From an uncultured Flavobacteriales bacterium (lineage in GTDB: Bacteria; Bacteroidota; Bacteroidia; Flavobacteriales_G; Salibacteraceae): a stretch of 64,000 nucleotides of DNA. Numbering within the stretch: position 1 is the stretch's first letter; every line of letters starts with the position of its first letter. The notes under the pieces are model-generated. The model ran no database searches. It was given only the letters and a program-made list of their open reading frames with translations, and was not told the DNA's origin. Shown in pieces: positions 14,914 through 24,137 of this stretch. The DNA is taken from NCBI GenBank assembly GCA_913057205.1, contig CAJXNO010000004.1, positions 46,026-110,025 on the forward strand. Reading direction: 5' to 3'. The position numbers and the translations under genes are program-made.

Positions 14914-15657
14914 TTACCGTCCTAGGTTGGCATTCACCAAATCTCCTGTACCTGCCACGGTAATCACACGTGGGTTTCCGCGGTAACGCACGGTGGTTTC
15001 CTGCGCAAAGTTCACCTGAAGGAATTCGGCTGCGTGAACCTCGATCACGCCAGAACCGTAGTTCTCAATGATCACCGGATCGGCAAAGAGGTTGAATCCG
15101 CTCAGCTCACCCGAACCTGTATTGACCGCGAAGAGTTTTTTGGTCTCGCCAGAAAGGATCACGTTTCCAGAAGCGGAAGACCTGCTGGTGACCTCGTTGG
15201 TAGCAATGTGCAGGGCGATGTCGCCTAAGCCTTGGTTGATGATGCTCAAGGAATCCAATTCAAGCAGATCACTGGAGCGGATCTCACCGGCAGCATCCAT
15301 GCGTACTTCTTTGATGTCGCGCATCAAGGCGCTGATCAGCAGTTCCTCTTGACCGCGAAAACAGGCATCTGAATTGAAGCGCAGGGTGCTGTCTCTGAAG
15401 CGCGACTCGAGTGCGAAATAGACCTCTGGTTGTGCAAAGACCTCCATGATACCGTCAGCACTGTCTATGGTGGTTCGGATTTCCACATCAGCGGCTGTTC
15501 TCACATCCAGGCTATGCACTCCGCCTAACGGTATCTCGAAGCGCTCGCGTGCGCCATCTACCCGCTCGCAACGGTTCCTGCACCCTGTTTGTATGAGGGT
15601 GAGGATGAAAAGCCCGAAGAAAACGGGCACTGAAAGCCTGATGGGTAAGCGATACAT
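14914..15657 (-). CDS. DUF2807 lipoprotein (GIN domain)
   Basis: 247 aa from the ATG at 15657. Signal peptide with lipobox QTGC (Cys26). The remainder alternates short hydrophobic strands with Gly/Ser/Asn turns (GAGEI-, GLGDI-, SASGNV-, GSGEL-, GSGVIEVHA-like steps), the pattern of the DUF2807 right-handed parallel beta-helix found in many Bacteroidota. Such proteins are envelope-located and of unknown function. It stands alone between the peptidase and divergent miaE. Confidence 0.85.
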   Translation of the reverse strand: MYRLPIRLSVPVFFGLFILTLIQTGCRNRCERVDGARERFEIPLGGVHSLDVRTAADVEIRTTIDSADGIMEVFAQPEVYFALESRFRDSTLRFNSDACFRGQEELLISALMRDIKEVRMDAAGEIRSSDLLELDSLSIINQGLGDIALHIATNEVTSRSSASGNVILSGETKKLFAVNTGSGELSGFNLFADPVIIENYGSGVIEVHAAEFLQVNFAQETTVRYRGNPRVITVAGTGDLVNANLGR

Positions 15658-15706
15658 CACATGCAAATATCGCGGTTGGTGCGGATTTATTGTTTTCCTG
15701 GCACCT

Positions 15707-15714
15707 TACCTTTG
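15707..15714 (+). promoter_or_regulatory. -7 box of miaE
   Basis: TACCTTTG is a perfect match to the Bacteroidota TAnnTTTG -7 element, ending 18 bp before the miaE ATG. A TTG at 15690-15692 is only 14 bp upstream, closer than the usual 17-23, so the -33 element is uncertain. Confidence 0.5.
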
Positions 15715-15732
15715 CCGCAAATTTTCACGTTT

Positions 15733-16323
15733 ATGCTCCGTCTCAAGCTTGCTACTGACCCTCGTTGGGTGAACGTTGCCGAAAAGAACATCGAAGAGGT
15801 GTTGACCGATCACGCTTTCTGCGAGCAGAAAGCTGCCAGCGCGGCGATCTCCTTCATCGTACAGTTTCCCGAGTATCCAGATCTGGTAGACGCCATGACC
15901 GACCTTGCCCGAGAAGAGATGGAGCATTTTCAACGCGTACACGATCACCTCAAGAAGCGGGGCATGCAGCTCGGACGTGAGCGCAAGGATCCGTATGTGC
16001 ATGACCTTCGGGAGTTTTTTAAGCAAAAAGGAGGCAATTCACGCTTGCATCACCTCATCAATAGCCTACTTCTAGCAGCGATGATCGAGGCACGTTCTTG
16101 CGAGCGGTTCCGTGTGCTATCCGAAGGCATCACCGACCAAGAGCTGAGTGCCTTCTATGCCGATCTGATGCGCAGTGAGGCCATGCACTACACCATGTTC
16201 TTGAAGTTTGCACGCCAGTTTGGGAAGGGACACCTAGACGTTGATGCCCTTTGGGAGGAGTTCCTGGAGTACGAAGCGGAGGTGATGAAGAAGTATGGAA
16301 AAAAGGAGCACATCCACGGCTAA
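15733..16323 (+). CDS. miaE: tRNA-(ms2io6A)-hydroxylase family protein
   Basis: 196 aa from the ATG at 15733, supported by the -7 box just upstream. It is a ferritin-like di-iron four-helix bundle: the ligands are in DHAFCEQKAAS (E), REEMEHFQRVH (ExxH), MIEARSCERF (E) and SEAMHYTMF (ExxH). MiaE hydroxylates the isopentenyl side chain of ms2i6A37 in tRNA. The protein fits the length and N-terminal LKLATDPRWV of the family. Cytoplasmic, and apparently monocistronic. Confidence 0.93.
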   Translation: MLRLKLATDPRWVNVAEKNIEEVLTDHAFCEQKAASAAISFIVQFPEYPDLVDAMTDLAREEMEHFQRVHDHLKKRGMQLGRERKDPYVHDLREFFKQKGGNSRLHHLINSLLLAAMIEARSCERFRVLSEGITDQELSAFYADLMRSEAMHYTMFLKFARQFGKGHLDVDALWEEFLEYEAEVMKKYGKKEHIHG

Positions 16324-16392
16324 CCGTTAGCGTGCGCTGTGAATTTCCTTTGATGTTAACGTTAATACCAAGCACAGCCGGGCCCGAAGCCT

Positions 16393-16400
16393 TATTTTTG
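16393..16400 (+). promoter_or_regulatory. -7 box of the DUF349 gene
   Basis: TATTTTTG exactly fits TAnnTTTG and ends 17 bp before the ATG at 16418. No well-spaced TTG was found upstream. Confidence 0.4.
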
Positions 16401-16417
16401 AACCTTATTATCGCATC

Positions 16418-18190
16418 ATGTCCAAAGAAGTTGTTGTACAAGAATTAGAGCAGTGGATCACCGACGAAGCCTTTGTGCCGGATCGTGAGCGCCTGCAAGG
16501 GATCCAAGATCGCTTCAATGAGCTCCAAGAAGCGGACGAAAAAGCCGCACTGGAGCTTCACATGCAATCCGGTGAAGAGGAGTCGACCTTTAGTTACACC
16601 CCTTCAAAGGAGGATGCGCGCTTCAAGGAACTGCTTTCCATCTACCATGATAAGCGAAAAGCCTTGGATCTGGAACGCCGAAAGGATGAGGCCAACAACC
16701 TCAGCGAGAAAAAGGCATTGGTGGTAGAACTCAACGCCCTGATCCAAGACGAGGAAAACATCGGCAAGGCTTACCAGCGCTTTGATGCGATCAAGCAAAA
16801 GTGGAATGAGCTGGGACCTGTACCCAACGAAGCTCGACGTGATCTACAGGCGGAATACAGCCGATTGATCGAGCAGTTCTACTACAACATAAAGATCTAT
16901 CGCGAACTGCAGATCAACGACCTGAAGAAGAACCAGGAATTGAAGGAAGCGATCATTGATAAGATCAAGCTGCTTGCGGATGAGAAGAGCATCAACCAAG
17001 TGGATTTCTTAATCCACCAGTACCTGGATGAATGGGATCAGATCGGTCCGACCTTCCGAGAAGAATGGGACAAGATCCGAGAATCGTTTCGGGAAGAAAT
17101 GGGTAAGGTCTTTGACCGCATCCGTGAGCACAGAAAAGCCATCAAGGATGAGCATCATAAGAACCTAGAAGCAAAGGAAGCTCTCATCAAGAAGGTGCAA
17201 GCCTTGGCTGCGGAAGAAATGAGCGACGTACAAGAGGTGCAGAAGCGAAGTCGGGCTGTGATTGATGTGCAGAAGGAGTGGAAGAAACTCGGCTATGCCG
17301 GCAGGGGTAAGAACGACAAGGTTTGGAAGTCTTTCCGTGCGGCGTGCGATGAATACTTCAGCAAGCGCGATCGTTTCATGGAGGCGAGCAATGCGGAATT
17401 GAAGGATATACGTGAGAAGAAGAAGGCCTTGATCGAGAAAGCGAAATCCATCTATCAAGGAGAAGATCACAAGCAGATCGCAGATACGCTAAAGGGCATG
17501 CAGCGCGAGTGGAAACAAACAGGCAAGCTGCTTCCGCATGAAGAATACAAACTCTTCAAGGAGTTCAGAAAGTACTGCGATGCCTTCTTCAATCGTAAGA
17601 AAGAAGCGGCAGATGCGGCCATCAAAGAAGCGAAGCAACACCTAGAACAGAAGGAAGCGCTCTTGAAGCAGTTTGAAGAGACCTTGGAAAAGGGCATCAA
17701 AGAGCAAGGCGAAGCGGCCATTGCAGAGTGGCAGGAAGCCTGGGGTAAGATCGGCGCGGTGCCGAACAAACTCCGTGGAAAGATAGAGAAGCAGTTTGAA
17801 GACCTAGTTGCCAATGCGTACCGATCGATCGGTGTGAGCAAGGAAGACCTGGTGCAAAAGCAGTTTGATGCAAAGCTGGATCGACTCAGCAATGCGAACC
17901 ATGCCGATGATGCTTTATTGCGAGAGAAGCGTGCGGTCATCGATAAAATCAAAGCAGCTCAGACCAACTTGGCCCAAGAAGAGAGCAAGATGGACTTCTT
18001 CAAGTATTCAGACGATTCCAACCCGTTGAAAAAGGAGCTGATGAATCGGATCGATGGTGTGAAGGAGGAGATCGAAGCACTGCGTCAGCAAAAGAAGCAG
18101 ATCGACCTTACGATCAAGCAGATGAAAGAGGAGGAAAAAGCATCCGAATCAGAAGAACAAGCCTCCGAAGAAGCTTCCGACCAAGCCTAG
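16418..18190 (+). CDS. DUF349 repeat coiled-coil protein
   Basis: 590 aa, very rich in Lys, Glu and Ala, with no signal peptide or membrane segment. It contains about five DUF349 repeats of 70-75 residues, each with a core like AYQRFDAIKQKWNELGPVP, LDEWDQIGPTFREEW, QKEWKKLGYAGRGKNDKVW, QREWKQTGKLLP and WQEAWGKIGAVPNKLRGK, followed by a helix with F..A...YF. A long charged helical region lies at the C-terminus (EEEKASESEEQASEEA). The family is cytoplasmic and its function is unsettled. The stop codon is 1 bp from the convergent lipoprotein gene. Confidence 0.88.
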   Translation: MSKEVVVQELEQWITDEAFVPDRERLQGIQDRFNELQEADEKAALELHMQSGEEESTFSYTPSKEDARFKELLSIYHDKRKALDLERRKDEANNLSEKKALVVELNALIQDEENIGKAYQRFDAIKQKWNELGPVPNEARRDLQAEYSRLIEQFYYNIKIYRELQINDLKKNQELKEAIIDKIKLLADEKSINQVDFLIHQYLDEWDQIGPTFREEWDKIRESFREEMGKVFDRIREHRKAIKDEHHKNLEAKEALIKKVQALAAEEMSDVQEVQKRSRAVIDVQKEWKKLGYAGRGKNDKVWKSFRAACDEYFSKRDRFMEASNAELKDIREKKKALIEKAKSIYQGEDHKQIADTLKGMQREWKQTGKLLPHEEYKLFKEFRKYCDAFFNRKKEAADAAIKEAKQHLEQKEALLKQFEETLEKGIKEQGEAAIAEWQEAWGKIGAVPNKLRGKIEKQFEDLVANAYRSIGVSKEDLVQKQFDAKLDRLSNANHADDALLREKRAVIDKIKAAQTNLAQEESKMDFFKYSDDSNPLKKELMNRIDGVKEEIEALRQQKKQIDLTIKQMKEEEKASESEEQASEEASDQA

Positions 18191-18191
18191 G

Positions 18192-18395
18192 TCATTCACA
18201 CACCCAAGGACCCACACCGATGGTGTCTGACTCCAATTCGGCAACGAGTTGATTGCGTTGTGCACGTCTGCCGCAGATCTCGCGGGTCACCTCACCGAAC
18301 TCACCTTGTGTGGCCGTGCATTGTTCGCATCGGTTACAACTGGGTAAGCTGGCGATGAGTAGAACGGCACTAGCGATGATGAAGGACTTCTGCAT
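18192..18395 (-). CDS. Small cysteine-rich lipoprotein
   Basis: 67 aa. Signal peptide with lipobox SLPSC (Cys20), then a short mature part with four more cysteines (CEQC, ICG, VCE at the end), suggesting disulfides or metal binding. No family recognised. The presence of a clean lipoprotein signal in so short a frame, and its exact fit between the DUF349 stop and the GT2 promoter, support it as real. Function unknown. Confidence 0.65.
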   Translation of the reverse strand: MQKSFIIASAVLLIASLPSCNRCEQCTATQGEFGEVTREICGRRAQRNQLVAELESDTIGVGPWVCE

Positions 18396-18455
18396 GAGGG
18401 TACAAATGTAATGGCAAGAGCATAACGAGGTACTTAGTATTATATTCGCCGCCGG

Positions 18456-19166
18456 ATGAAATTATCCATCGTCATACCCGCTTACAACGAAGCAAAGACC
18501 ATCCACCAGATCTTGGAGAAGGTGGTGGATGTTCAATTGGTTGCCAACATCGAGAAGGAAGTGGTGATCGTTGATGATGCTTCTACAGATAACACGCGTG
18601 ATGCCATACAGGACTTCATTGAGAAGAACCAAGGCACAGTGATCCGCTATTTCGAGCAAGGAAAGAATCAAGGAAAAGGTGCTGCCATCCGCAGAGGTTT
18701 CGAGGAAGCTACCGGTGATTTTATCGTGATCCAAGATGCTGACCTCGAGTACGATCCCGAGGAGTATAACTTGCTTTTGAAGCCGGTGATCAACGGATTT
18801 GCAGATGTGGTCTACGGCAGCCGGTTCATGGGAGGCAATCCACACCGCATCCTCTTCTTCTGGCACAGCATCGGCAACAAGTTCTTGACCTTCCTTTCCA
18901 ATATGCTGACAGACCTGAACCTGACCGACATGGAAACGTGCTACAAGCTTTTCCGTCGAGACCTCCTGCAGCATTTCACCTTAGAAGAGAACCGTTTCGG
19001 TATTGAACCAGAGATCACAGCAAAGTTCGCCCGCATCAAAGGGGTTCGGATCTATGAAGTAGGCATCAGCTACTACGGGCGCACCTTCGCTGAAGGCAAG
19101 AAAATCAATTGGAAGGATGGTTTCCGCGCCATCTACTGCATCCTAAAGTACAACCTGTTTCGGTAG
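18456..19166 (+). CDS. Family 2 glycosyltransferase (polyprenyl-phosphate sugar transferase type)
   Basis: 236 aa. A GT-A fold: KLSIVIPAYNEAKTI at the N-terminus, VVIVDDASTDNTRD (nucleotide-binding acidic residues), NQGKGAAIRRGFEEATG and the metal-binding DXD-like QDADLEYDPEEY. The later DMETCYKLFRRDLL and NRFGIEPEITAKFA match dolichyl/undecaprenyl-phosphate mannose or glucose synthases. No C-terminal membrane segment, so it is probably a peripheral membrane enzyme making lipid-linked sugar. Its end overlaps the convergent hydrolase by 24 nt. Confidence 0.9.
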   Translation: MKLSIVIPAYNEAKTIHQILEKVVDVQLVANIEKEVVIVDDASTDNTRDAIQDFIEKNQGTVIRYFEQGKNQGKGAAIRRGFEEATGDFIVIQDADLEYDPEEYNLLLKPVINGFADVVYGSRFMGGNPHRILFFWHSIGNKFLTFLSNMLTDLNLTDMETCYKLFRRDLLQHFTLEENRFGIEPEITAKFARIKGVRIYEVGISYYGRTFAEGKKINWKDGFRAIYCILKYNLFR

Positions 19167-20018
19167 ATTTAATTGAGCAGATTCCTGCTCTATGCTGGTT
19201 TCAAGGCTTTTGTATCTCAGCCATTCCATCACCATCTGATTGAACAGTTCGGGCCGATCGTAATTGCATCCATGCCCGGTATTGGGCACCTTCATGATGT
19301 CACATCGGTTGCCTAGTCGACGTTTTTGTGAACGTGCGTGGAAGTGGATTAAGGGAGAATCGTATTGTCCATTGATCATGAGTACCGGAAAACTGCCGCG
19401 CTCAATGTCCTGCTTTCGGAAGGTGTGCACAGCGGCATAGATCTTCTTGATCTCGGGCCTCGAAATGGAACCGATGGATGCTCGGATGCGCTTGCGTGTG
19501 TAGGGTTCACCGAGCCACTGGTTACCTCGCATGAACCAGGTGAGCATGAAGCTCAACTTCAGGAACTGCCGGGTGGTCAGCTGACCAAAGAGCCACATGG
19601 CAACCGGTTTCGGAAAGATGAATGAAAGGACCACCTTCTCCAACCAGGTGTGCTGCATGGAGACGCTACCGCCGATCAACACAATGGCCTTCACCCGCGC
19701 TGGATAACGTGCACCCAAGCATTGTGCGATCATCGCCCCGAGGGAGAGCCCCACAACTGCAAAGTCCTTAACACCGATTTGATCCAACGCGCTGATCACC
19801 CATTCCGAATAGTATGCTACACTGTATTCTTCTACCGATTCAGGTGCGCTCTTACCGTGCGAGGGAAGATCAAGATTGATAACCTCAAACGCTGCGCTGA
19901 ATGGCTCGATCTGGTGTTCCCAGAAGGTGCTATCGATATACGCCCCGTGTAAAAAGACCAAGGTTGGCCCCTTGCCTGTACGCGTGAAGTGGGTATGATC
20001 GAGTTGGGCTTGAACCAT
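19143..20018 (-). CDS. Alpha/beta hydrolase
   Basis: 291 aa from the ATG at 20018. Classic fold: LVFLHGAYIDSTFW (oxyanion HG), nucleophile elbow VGLSLGAM with Ser, an acid in MINGQYDSPL, and His in NTGHGCNYDRPE. A helical cap with TWFMRGNQWLG lies in between. No signal peptide. The family covers esterases, lactonases and C-C hydrolases; substrate unknown. Convergent with the GT2 gene, 24-nt overlap. Confidence 0.88.
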   Translation of the reverse strand: MVQAQLDHTHFTRTGKGPTLVFLHGAYIDSTFWEHQIEPFSAAFEVINLDLPSHGKSAPESVEEYSVAYYSEWVISALDQIGVKDFAVVGLSLGAMIAQCLGARYPARVKAIVLIGGSVSMQHTWLEKVVLSFIFPKPVAMWLFGQLTTRQFLKLSFMLTWFMRGNQWLGEPYTRKRIRASIGSISRPEIKKIYAAVHTFRKQDIERGSFPVLMINGQYDSPLIHFHARSQKRRLGNRCDIMKVPNTGHGCNYDRPELFNQMVMEWLRYKSLETSIEQESAQLNLPKQVVL

Positions 20019-20090
20019 GTACACAAAGAAGCGAATAAAATTTCACAGCTATTTAACCCAGTCAAGGGGAATTAGTAGGTTCTTCACAGT

Positions 20091-20417
20091 ATGAAAACGT
20101 TGCGGTTGAGTTTCATGGAGAAGAGTGTGGCCTTTGATGAAGTAAAGAGGGCCATGGAAGCGCGCGGTTTTCAGCAGTTGGATGGCGACTTGACGTCTCA
20201 GCAGCTTACCGGCTTGAAACGGGAGCGCGGAATTGATCGACTGCTGCACATAGACATCCTGGAGGTCAAAACAGATTTGCAAATCCAATGGGATGTACGC
20301 ACCGTTGGACTAGAAATCAGAAAGCACCGTAAGAACCGTATCGAAGAATTGCTCTTTGAACGTAAGCTGCGCCATCAATTGATGGCTAATAAAGGTCGCT
20401 CAGAGGCTGTTGCTTAG
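20091..20417 (+). CDS. Hypothetical protein, 108 aa
   Basis: 108 aa, no signal peptide or membrane segment, rich in Arg, Lys and Leu, with a basic C-terminal helix (RKHRKNRIEELLFERKLRHQLM). No family recognised. The ATG at 20091 has a clear frame and the gene fills the space between the hydrolase and ilvE, overlapping ilvE by 4 nt tail to tail. The base use resembles its neighbours. The N-terminal half could be a small alpha/beta domain. Confidence 0.55.
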   Translation: MKTLRLSFMEKSVAFDEVKRAMEARGFQQLDGDLTSQQLTGLKRERGIDRLLHIDILEVKTDLQIQWDVRTVGLEIRKHRKNRIEELLFERKLRHQLMANKGRSEAVA

Positions 20418-21478
20418 AAGCGGATGTTCCAGCCGTGATCGTCGGTGATCTCGCCTTTCTTGATATCGAGCAATTTCTTGCCGATTTTATTCGAGATCTC
20501 GCGACCTTCAATGGCAGGCAGTTCAAAAGTCTCTTCACCAAAGGTCAAGCGGATCACCTGCGCTGTGGTTGCAGCCGTTCCAACTCCGAAGAGCTCTTGC
20601 AGTTTGCCGTTGCGCGCACCTTCGATTACCTCATCGGTGCTGATCGGACGTTCCTCCACCTGGTATCCTGCCTCGCGAGCCAGCGTTAAGAAGCTGTCGC
20701 GGGTTACACCTGGAAGGATCGTTGATTTGAGCGGAGGCGTCAACAAGGTATTGTCCAGTACCACCATCATGTTCATGGTGCCCGCTTCTTCTAGGTACTT
20801 GTGCTCCTTGGCATCCGTCCAGATCAACTGATCGATGCCTTGCTCTTGTGCCTTTTTGGCTGGGAACATCGCTGCTCCGTAGTTACCCGCCGCCTTAGCA
20901 AAACCAACGCCACCGAGAGCGGCACGGGTGAACTCCGTTTCGATCTTGAGGTGCAAGGGCTTGCTGTAGTATGGACCCACAGGAGAAGTAATGATCATGA
21001 AGGTGTAGGTGTCGGAAGGACGTACCCCTAACATCGGGTCGGTTCCGAAGAGGAATGGACGGATGTACAAGGAGCTGCCTTCGTTCGTAGGCACCCAGTT
21101 ACGGTCCAGGTCAATCAATTGACGGATGCCGTCCATGAAGATTTCTCGTGGGATGGTTGGCATGCACATGCGCTCGGCAGATTTGTTGATGCGCTCCCAG
21201 TTCATTTCTGGACGGAAGATCATCACCTCACCATTGGAATTTCTAAACGCCTTCATGCCTTCGAAGATGGATTGACCGTAGTGGATCATCGAAGTGGCAG
21301 GGGAGAGTGAGATGTTTCCGTAAGGTTTGATGGATGCTTGTTCCCACTGCTTATTTCGGTAGTGAGCTACCAACATGTGGTCAGAGAAAACTGCTCCAAA
21401 TGGGAGGTTATCGAAATCAACCTCGCTTAAACGAGACTGCTGCGTTCGAGTGATTTTGATGTTGGCAGTTTCAATCAT
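20414..21478 (-). CDS. ilvE: Branched-chain amino acid aminotransferase
   Basis: 354 aa from the ATG at 21478, the length of the class II/eukaryote-like BCAT group. Fold type IV PLP enzyme: MIHYGQSIFEGMKAFR, RPEMNWERINKSAERM, LYIRPFLFGTDPMLGV, the PLP-lysine in GFAKAAGNYG, then YLEEAGTMNMMVV and ELFGVGTAATT for phosphate binding. It interconverts branched-chain amino acids and 2-oxo acids with glutamate. Monocistronic here; convergent overlap of 4 nt with the small hypothetical gene. Confidence 0.96.
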   Translation of the reverse strand: MIETANIKITRTQQSRLSEVDFDNLPFGAVFSDHMLVAHYRNKQWEQASIKPYGNISLSPATSMIHYGQSIFEGMKAFRNSNGEVMIFRPEMNWERINKSAERMCMPTIPREIFMDGIRQLIDLDRNWVPTNEGSSLYIRPFLFGTDPMLGVRPSDTYTFMIITSPVGPYYSKPLHLKIETEFTRAALGGVGFAKAAGNYGAAMFPAKKAQEQGIDQLIWTDAKEHKYLEEAGTMNMMVVLDNTLLTPPLKSTILPGVTRDSFLTLAREAGYQVEERPISTDEVIEGARNGKLQELFGVGTAATTAQVIRLTFGEETFELPAIEGREISNKIGKKLLDIKKGEITDDHGWNIRF

Positions 21479-21571
21479 CTTCAATTTTGGTTTGTGGTTT
21501 GCTTGAGAAAGCGCGCGCGAAGGTACCTAATAGCGAACGGAATACCTCGTAAACGGTTCATTTTTCGACGG

Positions 21572-22339
21572 TCAAATACGTTCTATCGACGCACTTTGAA
21601 GCCATCCGCTGTTTCCATCTGCTAGTTTTATTCGGGTCCAATCGCCCTCTTCACCTAGAACTTCCACCTTCAGCCCTTCATGGATCACGAATCGATCCGC
21701 ACCTTTCAAACCAGGTTCACTCTTCACTTTCACACTCGGCGCAAAAACAATGGCAGCCGGTTCGTTCAAAATGCTTTCTGCACGCAGTGCCAATGAAAAG
21801 ATCACGCCAGCACCGATCAGCACCATCAACCCGCCCAGGAGTCCGAGCTGCTTTACTTTTCGGTTCTTACCTACGAAGAACGCCGTAAGCAATCCTGCCA
21901 TGACGAACAATAACGCTATACCGATCGCCGCCCAGGTATCGTCTGAGAACTTAGTGGCAAAACCATTCCATGCCCCGACGAAGAATACCTCCTCAATGGG
22001 CTCGATCTTATCGGTGATGTATCCGCGGGCGATCTCCAAATTGTAACGGATATCCTCATCGGTCGGATCCAACCTCAAGGCCCGCTCGTAGAAAAGGATG
22101 GATGCGGGAACATTTCCTTTCCTGAAATAGGTGTTTCCGAGGTTGTAGAACAACTCCGACGAAACCATACCGTTCTGCACGATCTCTGTGTATAGGATCT
22201 GTGCCGTATCGTAATCACCTGCTTTGAACGCTTGGTTGGCGGCCTCGTACCGTTCCGTGTAATACGACTCAGATGCGAATGCTGTCGTGGCGATCAGCGC
22301 AGCAATCAGGAGCGATATGTAGCGCAACTTAAAGTTCAT
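21572..22339 (-). CDS. batE: BatE: TPR and SH3-domain membrane protein
   Basis: 255 aa from the ATG at 22339, within the batD stop region. Signal peptide; TPR motifs at about 25-105 (ELFYNLGNTYFRKGNVPASILFYERALRLDP); two hydrophobic helices at about 130-185 (IGIALLFVMAGLLTAFFVG and GLLGGLMVLIGAGVIFSLAL); then an SH3-like domain at the C-terminus (VKVKSEPGLKGADRFVIHEGLKVEVLGEEGDWTRIKLADGNSGWL). Last gene of the Bat operon. Bat proteins are linked to oxygen tolerance and envelope stress in Bacteroidota; the mechanism is not settled. Confidence 0.9.
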   Translation of the reverse strand: MNFKLRYISLLIAALIATTAFASESYYTERYEAANQAFKAGDYDTAQILYTEIVQNGMVSSELFYNLGNTYFRKGNVPASILFYERALRLDPTDEDIRYNLEIARGYITDKIEPIEEVFFVGAWNGFATKFSDDTWAAIGIALLFVMAGLLTAFFVGKNRKVKQLGLLGGLMVLIGAGVIFSLALRAESILNEPAAIVFAPSVKVKSEPGLKGADRFVIHEGLKVEVLGEEGDWTRIKLADGNSGWLQSASIERI

Positions 22340-24137
22340 CTTCCAAGGCATTTATGATGGACGCACTAGCGGTGAGTATCTCCTGCTTGCTGCGCACAAC
22401 ACCCGGAGCAAAGCGCACCATGTCGCACTCGTCTAAGGCTTTATTCAGGGCACTCAATGTTTCATCAGAAACTTCCTTCGCTCGGAGTTCTGCTTCTATC
22501 TGCTCGCGGTTCAAAGATGAAGTGGGGATGCCCAGCTTATTTCCCAAGTAGCCGTAGAGCGCTGCAGAGATCTCATCGAAGAAGACCTCGTTGCTGGCAT
22601 CCAATTGCTTTCTCGCTTTCGAGAGGTGCTTTTTGGCCAAGCTTCCCGCTCTTTTGCTCCGCAAGGCCCGCTCATCACCGTATTGCGCACGGTAAAAGCT
22701 GAACAAGAAGATCGCACCGATCATTCCCCCGAACGGCAGAATACTGAGGAGGTAGAACAAGGGCGTACGGAAGAACCGGTCTTCATTCCGCATGAGTTCT
22801 GTATCGCCCGTCTTGATGAAGCGGATGTCTTTCCCAATGATCTGAACATCCTCCTTCTTTGCGACGGCTACAGCACCGTCGTTTGCACCTGCTGAACCTT
22901 TCCCTTTGTTCACGGTGATCAGAATGGGATCACTTTGGATCTGTTTGTAGCTCTTGCTTTCAGGATCGAAATAGCTGAAACGTATCGGCTCGATCTCGAA
23001 TTCACCTGCAAAGCGGGGAATCATAACATATTCTTCGGTCTTGCTGCCGCGGGTGCCACCAGCATCAGTGGTGATGTTTTCTCTGATCTTAGGGTCGTAC
23101 GACTCAAAATCTGCCGGAATCTTCACCTCCGGCACGCTGGCAAGCGACAGGTTGCCTTGGCCTTCTAGCTTCACGCTCAAGTTTACCGCTTCATTCGTCA
23201 ACACTTCCGTTCGGTCTACCTCGGCCTTCAAGGAATAGTTTCCTACGGCGCCTGAGAATCCAGCGGGCTCACCTGCCTTAGGCAACGGATTCACCTTGAT
23301 CTTCTCTATGTTGGAGCTTGCCGTGGTTCTCACATTGCGGTAGTTCCCGAAGAAGCTATCGAAAATACTGCGCCTCCTGCGTTGTTCTGGCACGCGAGCG
23401 ATCAGTGATAGTTCCATCGCCGGTACCTCCAGCTCGCCCGATTTCTGAGGGGTGAGTACCACTTGTTTCATGGTTGCCACCATGTAATCGCGACCGTTGA
23501 TGCGCTCCTTGGCCCGAGATCGGTTTGGATCGATCTCCAAGTCTTCGGTGTAGAAACCATTGAAGGGCTCCATGCTTGGAACCGCTTGACCCACCTCGAT
23601 GTCATAGTAGAGTTTGTAGGTCGCAATGATCTGTTCACCCACGAAGGCGTCCTTCTTGTTCACGAAAAGCTTCATGAATACGTGGGTGCTGATGTCGTTT
23701 TCATTTCCTGCCGGTGGAGCGTTTGCTTGCTGCGGCTGCCTAGCTTGTTGCTGGGGTTGACGGGCTTGTTGACGGCCTTGCACCACGTTGATCTTAATCG
23801 GGTCGGAACTCAATTCTGCCGATTTGTTTTTGACCTGCGCCGCGCCGATCTCTAACTGACCTTCTTTTTCCGGCATCAGGATGTAGCTGTAGCTAACGCT
23901 GCTCGAAAAATCGCCGTTGATCCACTGCATCGATGACGACTTGTTCGGACCAGAGAGCACGCGGAAACCTTCAAAGCTGGGCGGACGAAATCCATCTGCA
24001 TCGCCCTCGATCGTGAAGCTCACTTGAAAGTGCTCTCCAACCGCTACTGTGCTGCGATTGACCCGCGCCGTAAGGCTTTGGGCCAGCACGTTGAGGCCAG
24101 CTGAAACGAGGAATGCTATGATCACGATCGCTCTCAC
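22329..24137 (-). CDS. batD: BatD: large periplasmic protein with single membrane anchor
   Basis: 602 aa. Starts with GTG at 24137, which overlaps the batC stop as GTGA; the signal peptide follows directly (ending NVLAQ). Repeated beta-sandwich domains each open with a VNRSTVAVGEHFQVSF- or VDRTEVLTNEAVNLSVKLEG-like strand pair. A Q/P/A-rich linker lies near residue 125. A transmembrane helix (PLFYLLSILPFGGMIGAIFLFSFY) precedes a cytoplasmic helical tail (GSLAKKHLSKARKQLD). It is the BatD family (DUF11-like beta domains). Operon position between batC and batE supports the name. Confidence 0.9.
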   Translation of the reverse strand: MRAIVIIAFLVSAGLNVLAQSLTARVNRSTVAVGEHFQVSFTIEGDADGFRPPSFEGFRVLSGPNKSSSMQWINGDFSSSVSYSYILMPEKEGQLEIGAAQVKNKSAELSSDPIKINVVQGRQQARQPQQQARQPQQANAPPAGNENDISTHVFMKLFVNKKDAFVGEQIIATYKLYYDIEVGQAVPSMEPFNGFYTEDLEIDPNRSRAKERINGRDYMVATMKQVVLTPQKSGELEVPAMELSLIARVPEQRRRRSIFDSFFGNYRNVRTTASSNIEKIKVNPLPKAGEPAGFSGAVGNYSLKAEVDRTEVLTNEAVNLSVKLEGQGNLSLASVPEVKIPADFESYDPKIRENITTDAGGTRGSKTEEYVMIPRFAGEFEIEPIRFSYFDPESKSYKQIQSDPILITVNKGKGSAGANDGAVAVAKKEDVQIIGKDIRFIKTGDTELMRNEDRFFRTPLFYLLSILPFGGMIGAIFLFSFYRAQYGDERALRSKRAGSLAKKHLSKARKQLDASNEVFFDEISAALYGYLGNKLGIPTSSLNREQIEAELRAKEVSDETLSALNKALDECDMVRFAPGVVRSKQEILTASASIINALEDEL